This document shows, piece by piece, positions 44,414 to 56,262 of a stretch of 64,000 bases of DNA. Every line of letters begins with the position of its first letter. Position 1 is the first letter of the stretch. This DNA comes from Phytoseiulus persimilis (Eukaryota; Arthropoda; Arachnida; Mesostigmata; Phytoseiidae): positions 18,662,001 to 18,726,000 of the forward strand of contig CM075103.1 of assembly GCA_037576195.1 (NCBI GenBank), in the 5' to 3' direction. Position numbers and translations under genes: made by a program. Under the pieces are notes generated by a model. The model was not told where the DNA came from. It searched no databases and was given only the letters and a program-made list of their open reading frames with translations.

Positions 44414-45786
44414 GGCTTCGTTTTTCGGGAGTCTAAGACCCAAAATAGACTGAACGATACTGCTCATGGCCAAATGGAAGAGAAGGAACTAGGCACGCAC
44501 AAAACGTTACACACCAGATAGCTCGAGCGCTGCGAAGTAGCTCTAAAATGGAGGAAATGTTCCATAGAACTATTTCTGATGATGCTACAATGGTCGAATG
44601 AGGCGGACCGTGTAGCTGTATGTCTTGAAGATTACCCCGGCTATCAGTGACGCACCCAGAGGAGGGTGCGCGAGGGAGCCATGTACCCTCCTCGACCTGT
44701 TCGATCATATTGGGAAGGGTGGATTGTCTCGCAACGATTCAGTCTTATCAGAGTTTTCCTCGCAGGTTCGGCAACCATTTTGGTTTTGTCATGGAAAGGT
44801 CCCGACGATGATGATGACCATCATCGCAACCCTTGCGCCCCACCCCCGGGACAGTACGCCCCCGCCGGCTACTGCCTACAGATGGAGGTGGCATGAGGCA
44901 GGCTACACGTCTTCACCCTGTAGAAGTTGATTCAGATCAAAGCTGGATGTTCTAAGAGGGCCTCCGGCGTTCACTGAAACACGAGCAGCTGACTGGTTCC
45001 CTTCACAACGGGTTGATTGCCTCTCGTTGGGAACATCTGCCAAAGCTCCCACCAAAGGCAGTGCACGCGGCACGCATTCCGGGACGGTTACGAATGCTGA
45101 CGGTGATCGACCCATCTTCCTTGGGGGAGGAACCTTTGAATAAGATGAGTGGAACGGGGCTGATAGAGGAAGCAGCCATACCGTTCGACCTCGCCAAGAT
45201 TTTTATTCCAGTTGCCGCACCCAACAGGTTGAGGAAGACTGCAATAATGCATCGCAGGCGTGGATGCCTCAAAGAGACATTGATGACCTGGTCCGCATGG
45301 TTGTCCACTGTTCACATATTGTTTTGAAAACTCGAATCGGGATATGCGCGGAAGCCAGTGGAGGTGAATGACTTCGAGCTGGGAGAATTTCTCAGACCCC
45401 ATGGGGCTACGATCTCAGTTTCTCGTCCAGGGCATAGATAATTTGTTGTCGGATGATCCGTCCTCGTTGAAAATCTCGTTAAGCCGCAGCTCATTTCGAT
45501 TCTCACGATTCGCTGGCTCAGAGAGGCTCTTCGGTGCTACAGTCATTTGGTGCCACTACAATCGAGTGAATGGTTCCAGAGGAGAACTTTCGTATGGGAG
45601 CGGGTTACCTCTTGAGAGTCTATCGAGTCGTGATGAAAGATGATCTGATAGTCGGACAATATGATTTCTAGGGAGGACTAGTCCCCATTGATGCCACTCA
45701 AACTGGGTGGAGGTCTGCACTTTCACAATTCAATGAAGAACAATACAATCCAACCGGAGCGTCCAGTCTGAATGTAGCTCCGACTA
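44414..45786. other. No gene recognised
   Basis: Small frames only. A GATGATGATGACCATCATC near-palindrome occurs near 44806. Nothing supports a gene. Confidence 0.3.
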
Positions 45787-46661
45787 CAGGGTGGCTTTTT
45801 TAGGTCGTGAATTTTCGAGCCCGATCTTGTTTTGGCCATAACTTCCTCAGTTCTTGGAATATTTACAAAAATCACGAAGTTATCGATAGAGCATATCGAG
45901 GCGGTCTTTCAGGTCCGAAATTGCGTTCAGGAAATGGTTCTGAAAATTACATTTTTTTTTTGTTTCCCTTAAAGTCATCCTGAAAACGTCAATATCCATC
46001 CTATCGCGGGTCGCGAGAGGAAGCCGGTCATTCACCGGAAAACCGATCAAAGTTATCTCATTTCCTTGAAAAATCGCAAGCGATTGTATTTGCCCCTTTT
46101 TCAAGGGCCTACCCGTTGGCTGATTTCGTTCTCTTCGCTTTTCCTCACATCTCCTCTCGTAACTCCTCAACGAGGCGGGATTGAAGGCAACTCCCCTGGT
46201 GAAAATTAATCAGAAATGGGAGGATCATCCGAACATTGAGCTGCAAGGTCGATCCGACGATCATTGATTCTCACCGGAAATAACGTTCATTCAGCTTGCC
46301 GCCCTCGGTCGCCAAAATCAGCCTTGACACCATTTTTCGAGGAAATGAGATAACTTCGAGCAGTTTTTGACGAATGATCGGCTCCCTTTCGCGCGTCCAA
46401 CGCCCCCCCTACGAGTCCGATCGGATGAATATTGACGTTTTCACGATGACTTTCAGGGAGACCTCAACAAAAAATCGCTCATCCTCAAAACCATTTTCCG
46501 ACCGAAATGCCCCTGATATCCATGTTATCTTCTAGTTCAAATGACCGCCCCGATATGCTCCATCAATCACTTCTTGATTCTTAAAAATATTCCTCGAGCA
46601 GACAAAGTCATGGCCAAAACAACATCGGCTCCAGAATTCCCGACCAAAAAAAGCCACCTTG
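45787..46661. mobile_element. Long foldback element 1 (875 bp)
   Basis: The ends CAGGGTGGCTTTTTTAGGTC and, inverted, CAAGGTGGCTTTTTTTGGTC pair. Inverted similarity continues inward through TTGTTTTGGCCATAACTT and, deeper, AAAACGTCAATATCCATCC near 45984 against its inverse near 46425, so the whole element is two imperfect arms of about 430 bp. It is non-coding. No convincing target-site duplication was found (flanks ...CGACTA and TTTAAC...), so the superfamily is open. Confidence 0.8.
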
Positions 46662-46662
46662 T

Positions 46663-47640
46663 TTAACAAATCTGTGGCTGTGTCCGACTGACCCAGAACC
46701 TAGGATGGCATTTGTTTGGGTTGGGCCTTACGTGGTCGATTTTGAATGCACCCGAATGGTAGCCCCATCCATCATCGACCAGAATATCTCGCTGTGAATT
46801 TGAATGGAAGAGTCCGGGAATATTAAATTCTGAGTCAAAGGTCTGCTCGTACTCGATGCTGCTGCTACCTTCACCAGCTTGACATCGCTCCGCGAAAACT
46901 GAGAAATTCCCGCAACGAGAATACCGTGTAATAACGAACTCCCATTTAAATGACAGCTGGAAAGAATAGAACTGCGTCGCCCACCCACAGGAATCCGACA
47001 CCCAATGACTTTGTACCCCGTCGCTTCCGATGAGCTCTCAGACGAACAGAAATAACCGCCTTTCTGTTCGAATGTTACCTCGTTGTCGCTTCTTTTGCTC
47101 GACGGAGCCTCGAACCATGAGGTCGAGCCATGGACAATCCTATTCTCGGCAACGGGCCGGAGATGCCGGAGCTTCTCATGTATCGCACGGAATGAAAACA
47201 CCCAGTTTATCACAAACAGACTAATAATCTGCAGCTCGCAATCGGTCGAGTCTATCCGGGCCTCGAACTGTTGTGGTCGATGTCTTCTCCGTAACCAGAT
47301 GAGATCGTTCCGATTGCAACGTGCATCCGGCGTGGGCATCGTTATGCGGAGTCAAATTTTTGCACTCTGAAGGCTCAAGGAAGACGGTGATCCAGGGTAC
47401 ACCGCATCGACGCGGCCATCGTAAGCCGCCTGGCTCGTCAATATGACAGATCCAAACAGTCGGTGAATCACAAGCCGGCAAATAATCTTCATTTCATAAT
47501 CTCTAGCACCGAACGAGCGATAGCCGGCTAAATCCAGCCGGGATGCGTCTGGGGCTGAGCCACAGATTCCGTCGAGACGAGCCAACGAGAACAAAATGTC
47601 AAACCACAATATCAGAAAGTCAGCTCAACTATACATTTAA
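46663..47640 (-). other. Possible minus-strand coding exons, unidentified
   Basis: Two overlapping minus-strand frames (47339-46728, 203 codons, and 47001-46663, 112 codons) and a hydrophobic start-like stretch (ILFSLARLDG near 47590-47560) might be parts of a spliced gene. An in-frame stop just upstream of the hydrophobic stretch, the lack of an ATG and the lack of family motifs make this weak. Confidence 0.2.
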
Positions 47641-48446
47641 GCCGCATTGCAACAGGGAAATGCCGCGGGATCACTTCACGCCCCGGACAGCCTATCCAAA
47701 GATCTAGGCGGATGGAACATCATCTCCGAAGGGCGTCGTATGAGCGATCGCAGAGAATCAATAGAATCAGACTAGAACCGAAAGCTCTCCACCGACCTTG
47801 CGAACGCAAGAAGATCTCACGAAGCTGAAGACGAAGCCACTGTGAGAATCAGCGGAAGAGAAACGATGCGCTCGGAGCTTCGAAAGACCTCGGGTGTGCA
47901 TCGAAAACTGAGACCGTCATCACGGAATATTGGCGCCAGGCCTGAAAAACGACTTTGGAATGAAGGTGAGTCTGGCGGAGTTGACTCACGGTGATGGCTT
48001 ATTTGGCTTGGTCGTGCAATCTCCATCCAAGTCGAACGGAGATGTGATGACGACGAACGCTCGCAAAAAAGAAATCAATACAGTAAAATAAATGAAGAGA
48101 ATGCACAAATATCATGAAGCTAGACCAAGGAGGGGAAAAGCTGGGTTTCGGAAACTTCGAAATAGTTTCAATTCCAATCTCAGGTTTGCGCTGAGCGGAA
48201 TCGATGCCGGAACTGACATCTTTCCCGCGCCGAATCATCGCAATGGCTCTGTGCGCCTCCTGCTCCCATGAGGGAAAGGCAATCGCGTAACCTGAAGGCA
48301 TTATTTCATGGGAACAGCATCAAGCTGCCAACATTCACGAACTCGGAGTTCAATGGGAAATATGCCCGATTGGGTGCTCGAATTTAGGGTACGCTGTTCA
48401 CGTCGTTTTCCGAGCTCGCGCTCCTGGTCATTTGAACGGGCCGAAA
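47641..48446. other. No gene recognised
   Basis: No motif or repeat structure apparent between the possible exons and foldback element 2. Confidence 0.3.
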
Positions 48447-49407
48447 CAGGGTGGTGAAATTAGGTCGGGAACTTTCCGCTTTTTTTACCTTCTGCTCACT
48501 GATTTGTGAAAAATGACCGGTTGCGGGGTCCATTCCCGCCATCGAGAGCTGAAGTGTGGCGTGTGTTTCGGTCTTTTATCGCGTTTATCGGTGGAAAATC
48601 GCCGTTCCTGGAGCGGCTCGAAAGGGCCCTCTTTTTTTCTTGGATCGTCTCACTCAACTACATGATGGTCGAATTGGGTCGGGAATTTTTTCGCCATTCT
48701 TCTTTTGACTATTGTTCAGAGCTCCGTGGACGAATTCCGGATTTTTTTCCGAGAATACCCGAATTTTTTTCTCCTTCAAATTCAGAGGGGTCGCCAATTT
48801 TCCACAAGCGTCGTAGCTGAGCCCGCTCGATGTGATGTGGGAGGGTGCCCATCCGACAACAATGCGCCCGGTGTTACCAGCATCCCGCTCTCAACTGGAA
48901 GAACTCAGGAGCCAAAACATTAGAGAGTCGCCATGAAATATTGTTCGTTTCTGATGTTCTCGCCGGGAACTGGCCACCGAGGCAGAAGTGGAAAATCGTC
49001 CGGAAAATGTCTAATCGATTGGATAAGAGAAGTTCCAAAGGTTCCACGGCACCTTCTACTGTGGCGACATTTTCATCTTTCGACTCATCGGTTCTTCCCA
49101 GTTGAGAGGGGCATGCTGGTTACACCGGACATTTCTTGTCAGATGGACACCCCTACACATCACACCGAGCGAACTCAGCTGCACCGCCTGTGAAAAACCG
49201 GCGAGCCTCTGAAATTCGGGGAAAAAATCATCCAATTTTCGAAAGATAGAGATCACAATGAAACGAAAAGCGATGGAGCCAATCGGTTAGCTCCAAAATG
49301 TAGCCGAGTGGATGAGCCACAAAAATCCAAAATCTGTCCACTGAGCTATGGATAAGAGTCGCAAGAAGAGGGGCGAAAAAAATTGACGACCTAATTTGAC
49401 CACTCTG
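48447..49407. mobile_element. Long foldback element 2 (961 bp)
   Basis: The ends CAGGGTGGTGAAATTAGGTC and, inverted, CAGAGTGGTCAAATTAGGTC pair. The arms (about 450 bp) remain recognisable to the centre: GTGTTACCAGCATCCCGCTC near 48873 pairs with the inverse of GAGGGGCATGCTGGTTACAC near 49106. The terminus resembles that of foldback element 1 (CAGGGTGG...TTAGGTCG), so the two belong to related families. It has no transposase and no clear target duplication. Confidence 0.8.
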
Positions 49408-52400
49408 TGGACGGGAAAGTCTACCGATCGAGTTCGTTCTGGAATTATTCAATGCGCCAGTAATGCCGAATTCGGAGAACTTTCCGCTGGTGAAAAGTCC
49501 TTGAGCTGATCCGAGCTACTCGACTATTAGGTTGCCGCGTCGATTAGAGAATTATTTTTTCACTAGAGAATCCAGGTCTTCCCCAAAGGTTCGTGATTTT
49601 CGTGTAAAAAGATAGTCGTCGGATCGACGTGACAACTGCATTGCCGGGAAGTGCGGAACAATTCAGGGACTTCTCACTGAGCTCTTCAAAGCTTGCTTTC
49701 TCGAGCTCTGGAGCGACTCTGGCTCTGTTCAGTGGCGAGTGAGTGGGATCCTCCTCCGCATTGAATCATACCGCCTACTTGAGTGAAAGGATAGGGGAAG
49801 CATGATCCATTCCGAGACCCTCCAGGGTACGCAATCCTCTGGAGATGGGCGTGAATGAAGAACCGAAGCACTTCCTCCCAGCTATCGATCGCAATCCGAC
49901 CATTGTTCACGAATAGATGAGTGAGAGAAGGAGGGGGGGGGGGGGCGTGCCCCGGGCGCGAACCTGATGAGGCGCGCAGTCAGGGGCTGTAAGACCGTGA
50001 TTGATTCTTTCCCGTAGCCGTGACCGCAGAATAAACTTAATTCTTCCTTCGAACGGATAAACGCCCCAGAGATCTGACGGGCGCAAAATCGGAGTTAAAT
50101 TTTGTACATAGACGTGTTTATGGACGTATTGGAGATTCAATTCGTTTCGGCAACGGAATCTCGCCCAAGAGAAGCGAGGGGCGCAGAGCTGATTGGCGGG
50201 TGAGAGATGAAGTTCTATAAATGTCTGTTACAACAAGGAAAACTCGCCTCATCTCAGGCACAGGAACATGCACAAGAGGGCTGAAGGAGGCACGAATGCG
50301 GACTTGCATCTCCATCTCTTGAAGAGGCAAAGCTGAAGACAAGCGGATTCGGAGTTCTGTCACTGGAGCAGGAATTCAATCTGAATCATGAACAAAATCG
50401 CGAACCATGGACCTGAGGGGCGCAGAATCGGAGTTCCAGTTCGATCAATCGACGAAACTTCGAGATGTGATGATGTGACTATGAAATGTTGGTTCGTGCC
50501 ACGGAGCATGCGCGTTTGGCGATTTCAGTGGGACTGGTCAGCTTCATCATCCAAAACGATGATGAGAGCGTATTTCCGGACCTGCGCTTCGCACGAAAAT
50601 TCTCAAAATCGGAGTTACAATAGCCAGCTCTGAGAGTAGAAGCGGATTATGCGGCATGATCATCATGGTTCAATGAAAGCTGAGGGCATGAGCATTTCCG
50701 AGCACTGAGAGACGAAACGGAAAGAACTGATTTTGGAGCTGTTGAATTATAGGAAGTTTCGCCTCAGTCAAGGCTCATCGTGCGCCTTTCAGATCATCAC
50801 AGTATCGTGGTTTTCTTCAGTGAACATGGCCTTGTTTTCAACTAGAAGAATCGGTATTTTTCCGGTTGGCTCCCAACACGATCAAGTCGCCAAAATGGCG
50901 TTTCAAGCACTGGCCAGCATGGCGGCGCATTGGAGAGCGTTTAAGGAGAGGGCCATGTCGTTTGAATCGGGCACATTTTTCAGCCTCCATGGCTATCAAT
51001 ACGCTGATTGTCGGTATGGGTTGGTCATAAACGCGTCTCCCCGCACTGCTTGGGGCCCGCTTGTTGTCAGTCTGCTCGCATCGCTTTGCTCGCTCGCCAG
51101 GAACCAAACCTAACCCTATCCAATCCCCCGCACTGCTTCGGGGCCGCATGCTATCGGTCAGCTCGCATCGCTTCGCTCGCTCGCCAGGAACCTAACCCAA
51201 CCCGACCCAATGCCATTTTTAATCAAGCACAGCGGTGAACTCAGCACAGAATTCATCCGAAGAGGAAGAAGTGAATTGAAATCCGTTCAAAATCTTTATT
51301 TTCCCTTCCCTGAACTCTCCGATAAACTAGTAAATGAGAAAATATTTGAAAGCTCGCGCTGCCAACCGCTGCAGCCGCTGCCGGCCCATCGCGATAGACA
51401 CTCCGCTCTGTGTGCCGGCGGCTTCCCTCGCCTGGCGGCAGCATGTTGGGAGCCTAGCGGAACACTACCGAAGAATCTCTTGCAATGGCACACCAAACTT
51501 TCGCGCGAACTCGACGGAAAGGGGGTCGCATTTTTTTCCGGTTTGCCCCGGGCGCCGTTTGAGCTGGATACGCCATGTCGTTCCGATGTCATCGCTTCCG
51601 TTTGGAAGAAGTCTGATCCGAACCCTATCAGAGCCGCTGAGGGATTCGGATATTGGGCGGGAGTGGTCTGGGCTCCAGGTCTCGTCGCGGTTCCAGGACT
51701 GAATTCGCGGACTCGCAATGGACTGTGATGTGATTGGCCGCCATTGTTCTGCCACTGGATATCATCACGATGAGCACGTATGGTCCACAGGACTCCCTCA
51801 GGAAGGACGCATCAAGATCAAGTTCTTGGGCATCGAGCTCCGGCAGGGATGTAGCTCACACTGTTTGTTTGGTGTGTTACAGAGTACATCGTTGTCTGCG
51901 CCCCTTCTTCTCCCCATGAACATCGCCATAAGCTCTCGTGCAATCCAGAAAGATCGCTCTGAGTCGTATTCCCTCTTGTCTTACCATTGCTTCCACCGTG
52001 GTCACGACAGAGGTGCAAAAACATGGTTTCCTGTCCTTCACGTACCCACTGTTCATCTCCCCTAGTATTTTGTTGCGCTCTATCTAGTCCTGAGTTCGCT
52101 CTTTGAAGATTCTGGCTAATTTCCCAAAGACTATTGTTGTGACTGGCTCGTAAGTAGCCAGTGATCAGCACTCTCCTCTTTGAGTCGTCGTCTTCCAGGA
52201 CTGCATACTACCTTGCCTTCGCTCTAGGTTTGAGCGATGCGTTCATCTACACCCTCCGGCACAGACAGAGCAAAGCAGACGAACGGCGCTTACGCAGTAA
52301 GCAAAGCAACGAAGACAACGCAGACGAATAGGTGAGTGAAAAATTGCTTTTCCCCGATCCCCCCACGGAACAGTTGTCTCACAATTGAGTTGACAGTTCT

Positions 52401-52788
52401 TTCTGATCTCTCATGACGGCAAGTTTCCCGCGAGCGAGTGAATTATTTTCTCGGTATCCGTATCGAACGCATGTTTTGAAAGACAATGACCCGATCTATC
52501 AATGATCCGAAGTTCTGAATCGCAGCCTTAGAGAGGCGAACAGTGGTTTCCCTAATCGAAGTTTTCGAGGAATCGACCTTTATCCGCTCTGGCTAGTAAC
52601 AGACAGTGTGTCGTGGAGCGGCCAAGCATTCCACATCCTGTTGCTATCCGCCATTTCCTCTCAGTTGACAGCGCCCAGAGAAACGAACGTACACAGAGGG
52701 AACAGCTTGAGACTCGACCCTCAAACTGGCGTTCTGGAATTGACCTGGTCGTGAATCGCTGAGGGAACACTCAAGGAACTCTCTTGAG
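49408..52788. other. No gene recognised
   Basis: Frames of up to 172 codons without motifs. A run of 13 G lies at about 49933. The words CGCAAAATCGGAGTT/CGCAGAATCGGAGTT recur at about 50085 and 50424, with a partial match near 50605, suggesting a degenerate repeat. An 87-bp tandem duplication lies at 51042-51212. Confidence 0.35.
51042..51212 (+). repeat. 87-bp tandem duplication with CCTAA-like words
   Basis: Two units, each with CGCACTGCTT, then CTCGCATCGCTTTGCTCGCT (or a one-base variant), CGCCAGGAACC and a degenerate CCTAACCC tail. The tail resembles the telomere-type repeat seen at 42395. Confidence 0.8.
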
Positions 52789-54673
52789 ATGGAGCCGATG
52801 AGGTTCCACGAACTGTGCGGTGAGTCTGCGATTTTCCAGCCGCGCGATGTCTGCTTCCAATTGTTTTCTGCTCGACGATCCATTGACTCAGGGTCGACTG
52901 TCATCCACTTCAGAATCCTATGAAGCGCAAGGGAACGATCCCGGCGTTCCCGAGGAGCTTTGACAGAGGAGTCCATATTCATCCCTGTCGCCGAACATTT
53001 CATTGAGCTGAACTTCTCCTTCCGCAGGTCCGAACATTCGCTTATCAGGCGATGGCATGGTCGCGAATAAAGTCGACTGCCGGATTGGAGGCTTGTTCCT
53101 CACGCACCGTCCCCTGGCGCCAATAGAAAGGCTGGTCCTCAAGTTTTCTGGTCAAGGTAGGCATTCGCTTCCCGCGTGTAGTCACACCATTGAACTGATC
53201 GAGTCCTGGTGTCCTGATATAACGTCTGTAACTTCGTGACTGCTGACTAGGATACCATTGTTCTAGATGGCAATAGCTTTATCATGCTCGGGCTCACCGA
53301 AAAAGACCCCCGCTCACTGGAAGGAGATCTCCCTCTCCGTCTGGCTCCTGGTGTCGATAGTGCCACCGGATTTCTCGGGTCCTCTCAGCCGTTGGATCGT
53401 TTGAGAGAAGAAGTTCTAGTGAGTTTGTGTTCAAGTAGAGTTCTCAAGTTCCCACCCTGGACGTGATCACGAAGTGAGCGCACTTCAGAAGGGAATTATC
53501 ATATGATCGATATACTCGTGAAACGACATGAAACCTCGCTGCCGACTCGTCTCTCGTGCCCCACACCGCGCCTTCGGAATGTCTATCTTCCTCGAAGGCA
53601 TTCCTGTGCAGCAGATTCTCCTGTCCCAACGAGCTGAACCTGCATGCATTACTTCCAGATTTACTTGGATGAAACTAAGAATACCGTGATGATCAAGATG
53701 TTTAATGATAAGCCGCGAGAAATTATACCCGGTAAGTTCAGATCCTCGGTCGGGAACTACCTGCGAGGATCCTCAGAAGTTCCGCCGAGCGTTTCATCAT
53801 GATCTCCGTAGATACGATGTGATTGCTTCGACGCTGAGCACCGTCAAAACTCTTTCTGAGATCCAACCATTCTTAGGTTTCAGAGCAGAGAAGCCGCTGT
53901 ACATAATATTTGATACATGGGGCGTGAGTCTCCAGATCACCTCGAAGATGGATTTCCAGCCTGAGACGAGAGTCAAAGCGCATTCCTTCCCGAAAGAAAG
54001 TAGAACTTTCGGTGAGTGATTGAGACTTTACAGCATCATACATAATTTCCGCCCGACTGTTTGAGAGTCAACGTGATGAAAGTTTCCCCGAGTTCTCCAG
54101 TCCTCTGACACACGAGTCTCCTCAGGTGGTTTCGCCCTCCAACCGGCTCAGTTCATCTCCTTGGGACCATCATCGCCAGTGCTGCATGACAATCTAGCCA
54201 TAGACAATCAGCCATCGAGAGCGCATTATGCGTTTGTTGACACTCTGTTGAAGCCGAACTGCGCTCTGATTGCGGAACTGACGGAATTGAAGCGGAATAA
54301 ACCCGTGCAAATGGCCCTGGTGATCAAAGATGTTGGTCCTGTGCTTTCGTGCATTCCTTTCGTGAAACTTTACCAATACTCTCTAGTCATGGAATCCGGA
54401 GACCCGGTCGCTGGCGACGAGCTGGCCGTGAGAATCACGCCCAGTGGGGAAGTGTATATTTCTCACAACAACCGCGGCTGGATCAAACGGATGCACGTGG
54501 ACACGGATTTCGAGTACCACGTCATTTTTTGTATGAAGCATATTTCTGTTTTGACTCTGCTGGGCCTTGCAACTGGTTTGGGAGAGGTGGACGAAAAGTC
54601 AGTCGTCGTCCCCGATGTCCTCCTGCCGGAACTTTTGAAGAGTTCTCCTTCCGGAACTAGCTGTGGTTCTTGA
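52789..54673 (+). CDS. Two-NHR Neuralized-like protein, six exons, no RING
   Basis: Exons by GT-AG and phase: 52789-52819, 53028-53156, 53267-53418, 53659-53731, 53877-54011, 54126-54673; together 1068 nt, 355 residues. NHR1 (residues about 4-155) starts MRFHELCG, continues PNIRLSGDGMVANKV across the first splice, GGLFLTHRPL, IMLGLTEKDPRSLEGDLP, then TVMIKMFND and EKPLYIIFDTWGVSLQI, matching the NHR order (RFH-x-G-x-N-x-x-L ... V-F-S-x-R-P-L ... LRFG-T-x-x-DP ... LW-x-x-D-V-Y-G). NHR2 (about 176-330) is diverged: HDNLAIDN, AFVDTLLKP, GDELAVRITPSGEVYISHNN. NHR domains bind protein partners in ubiquitin-ligase and Notch-ligand endocytosis pathways. Classic Neuralized ends in a RING; here the stop follows NHR2, so it may be an adaptor. 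Exon joints are inferred. Confidence 0.75.
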
Positions 54674-55570
54674 AGGTGCAAAATATTTCGTCATCGCATG
54701 ATGATCTCAGGTCGCATTCTGCGCCGGCTGTTGTTATCCTTTCCAGTCATCATGAACTCGTTTTGCCCTTATGCTTTTGCATACTCGTTATGGAGGAGTT
54801 CCGCTTTCGTTGAGCGGAACTCTCATTTTATCACTATTGTCAGACGAAAAGTGTATGTGAAGTCGAAATGATCTATCAATGAAAGATAAATGACGTTCTT
54901 TCGGTGTCTTTCTTTCAAGTTCCGATCCCACCTCCCTGATGTCGCACTTCCCACCCCTGGGGGGAATGGATGGAAGGGGGCTCAGTTCACGTCGTGATAT
55001 GGGGAGGTCTTGGCAACTCCGTGCGAGCTTATTCTTGTCTGCGTTACCCGTTTGTGGATACGGAGAAGTTCGATGGAATGGATTCGGTCGCCTCGATGCT
55101 CCGAGAATGGTTCCTGGTCTCTCCTTATAACGAGGTCTCTGTGGTGGGCACCACTCGCGTTTTTGACTCTTACACGGGATGGATGTGGCTGATGCGCTCC
55201 CTCTCATCAATCAGAGTGGAATCGACACGGCGATGGAACCTAGGGGTGTGACCGATATCACGGACTCTCTCCCGAAGTCGCGGAAGTCGGAGTGCGTTTG
55301 TGGAGTGTGCTGAAGATGGCGATGGAATCAAGACTTCCATCCGTGTGGTTGACAAGATACAGAGGAAGGTTCGCTCAGTTGATTCGCCGATGCCAGAATC
55401 GAGCCATCGAATCTGTTCCCCTCGATCTCCATGGAGCCGGGCAACGATACGAGGATCGTCACCCGGATGCCGTCGAACCCACAACACGGTATCGCGGGGA
55501 ATAACGGTCGCAAGCTCATCAACAATATGAAATTATTGATCAGTAGGCTCCGGGTGAATTCACGGAATTC
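54674..55570. other. Intergenic; unidentified open frames
   Basis: A plus frame at 54970-55251 (93 codons, containing VHVVIWGGLGNSVRAYS) is the best candidate exon, but I recognise no family. No polyadenylation signal for the upstream gene was obvious. Confidence 0.25.
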
Positions 55571-55575
55571 AAGAA

Positions 55576-55722
55576 ATGCCGGGGAAGCGCAGCTTCTCTG
55601 ACTCCGATTCGGGTGACTTCCTAATCCCGTCACTCAAGCACTGTCAGGAAAAGTACAGGCCATTGAAATTAAGTGCCGCGAACCTGGAAAAACTCCCGCC
55701 GTCTCGAAGGGCTTCATGTTGA
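55576..55722 (+). CDS. Small ORF, uncertain
   Basis: Forty-eight codons from an ATG, beginning MPGKRSFSDSDSGDFLIPSL, rich in Ser, Lys and Arg. The composition looks protein-like, but there is no homology and no further exon was identified. It may be a first exon or chance. Confidence 0.2.
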   Translation: MPGKRSFSDSDSGDFLIPSLKHCQEKYRPLKLSAANLEKLPPSRRASC

Positions 55723-56064
55723 TGCTCACCATCTCCCGATGGTCCAATTGGGGAGGTGCAAACGCAAACACACCCACTAGATGAGAGAATCTTGGTTGAG
55801 ACCCTCGATCAGGGACCAAAATCAGAGGTGGTTCCAGATCCACTAACCGCGGGAGTCATCGGCGAGGACTAGAAAAACTAGCAGATTTTCCATGCCTCGA
55901 TCGGGTTAGTTTTTGTGCGCTCGCTTGACATCGGGTGCGACCCACTTGGACAAGGCTGCGTTTCCTCTGGCTTTTTGCCAAACACCCATGCCGGTTGGTC
56001 AATGAGGGAACCAGTATCGGTCATCTTCTCAGAAAGCGGAGATTCATTCTTTCCGTGCAACGCA

Positions 56065-56070
56065 TTTATT
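56065..56070 (-). terminator. AATAAA polyadenylation signal of TAK1 (minus strand)
   Basis: TTTATT on the plus strand reads AATAAA on the minus strand, 193 bp beyond the TAK1 stop codon. Confidence 0.45.
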
Positions 56071-56262
56071 CAACAGTCATTTAATGCGACCCTCTTTGTT
56101 CCTTCAATATTTACATTAGGCAAAGGTACAGCAACCTGCGAGCACCACGTCGACAAGCTCAAGCAGCAGTGAACCACCCTGGTGTGTCCGCTTGAGTCAA
56201 ACTCGGGGTTCCGGCGAAGGTACGAAACCTCCGACAACAAAATACAGAATTCTTAGGTTCCA

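Noticed and set aside
49920..49945. The poly-G run as a hAT terminus (GGGGCGTGCCCCGGGCG)
   Set aside because: It resembles a TIR start, but no inverted partner or target duplication was found nearby.
51210..51728. A 172-codon plus-strand ORF
   Set aside because: The opposite strand is open over the same stretch (51718-51296), no motif is present, and it begins inside the 87-bp duplication.
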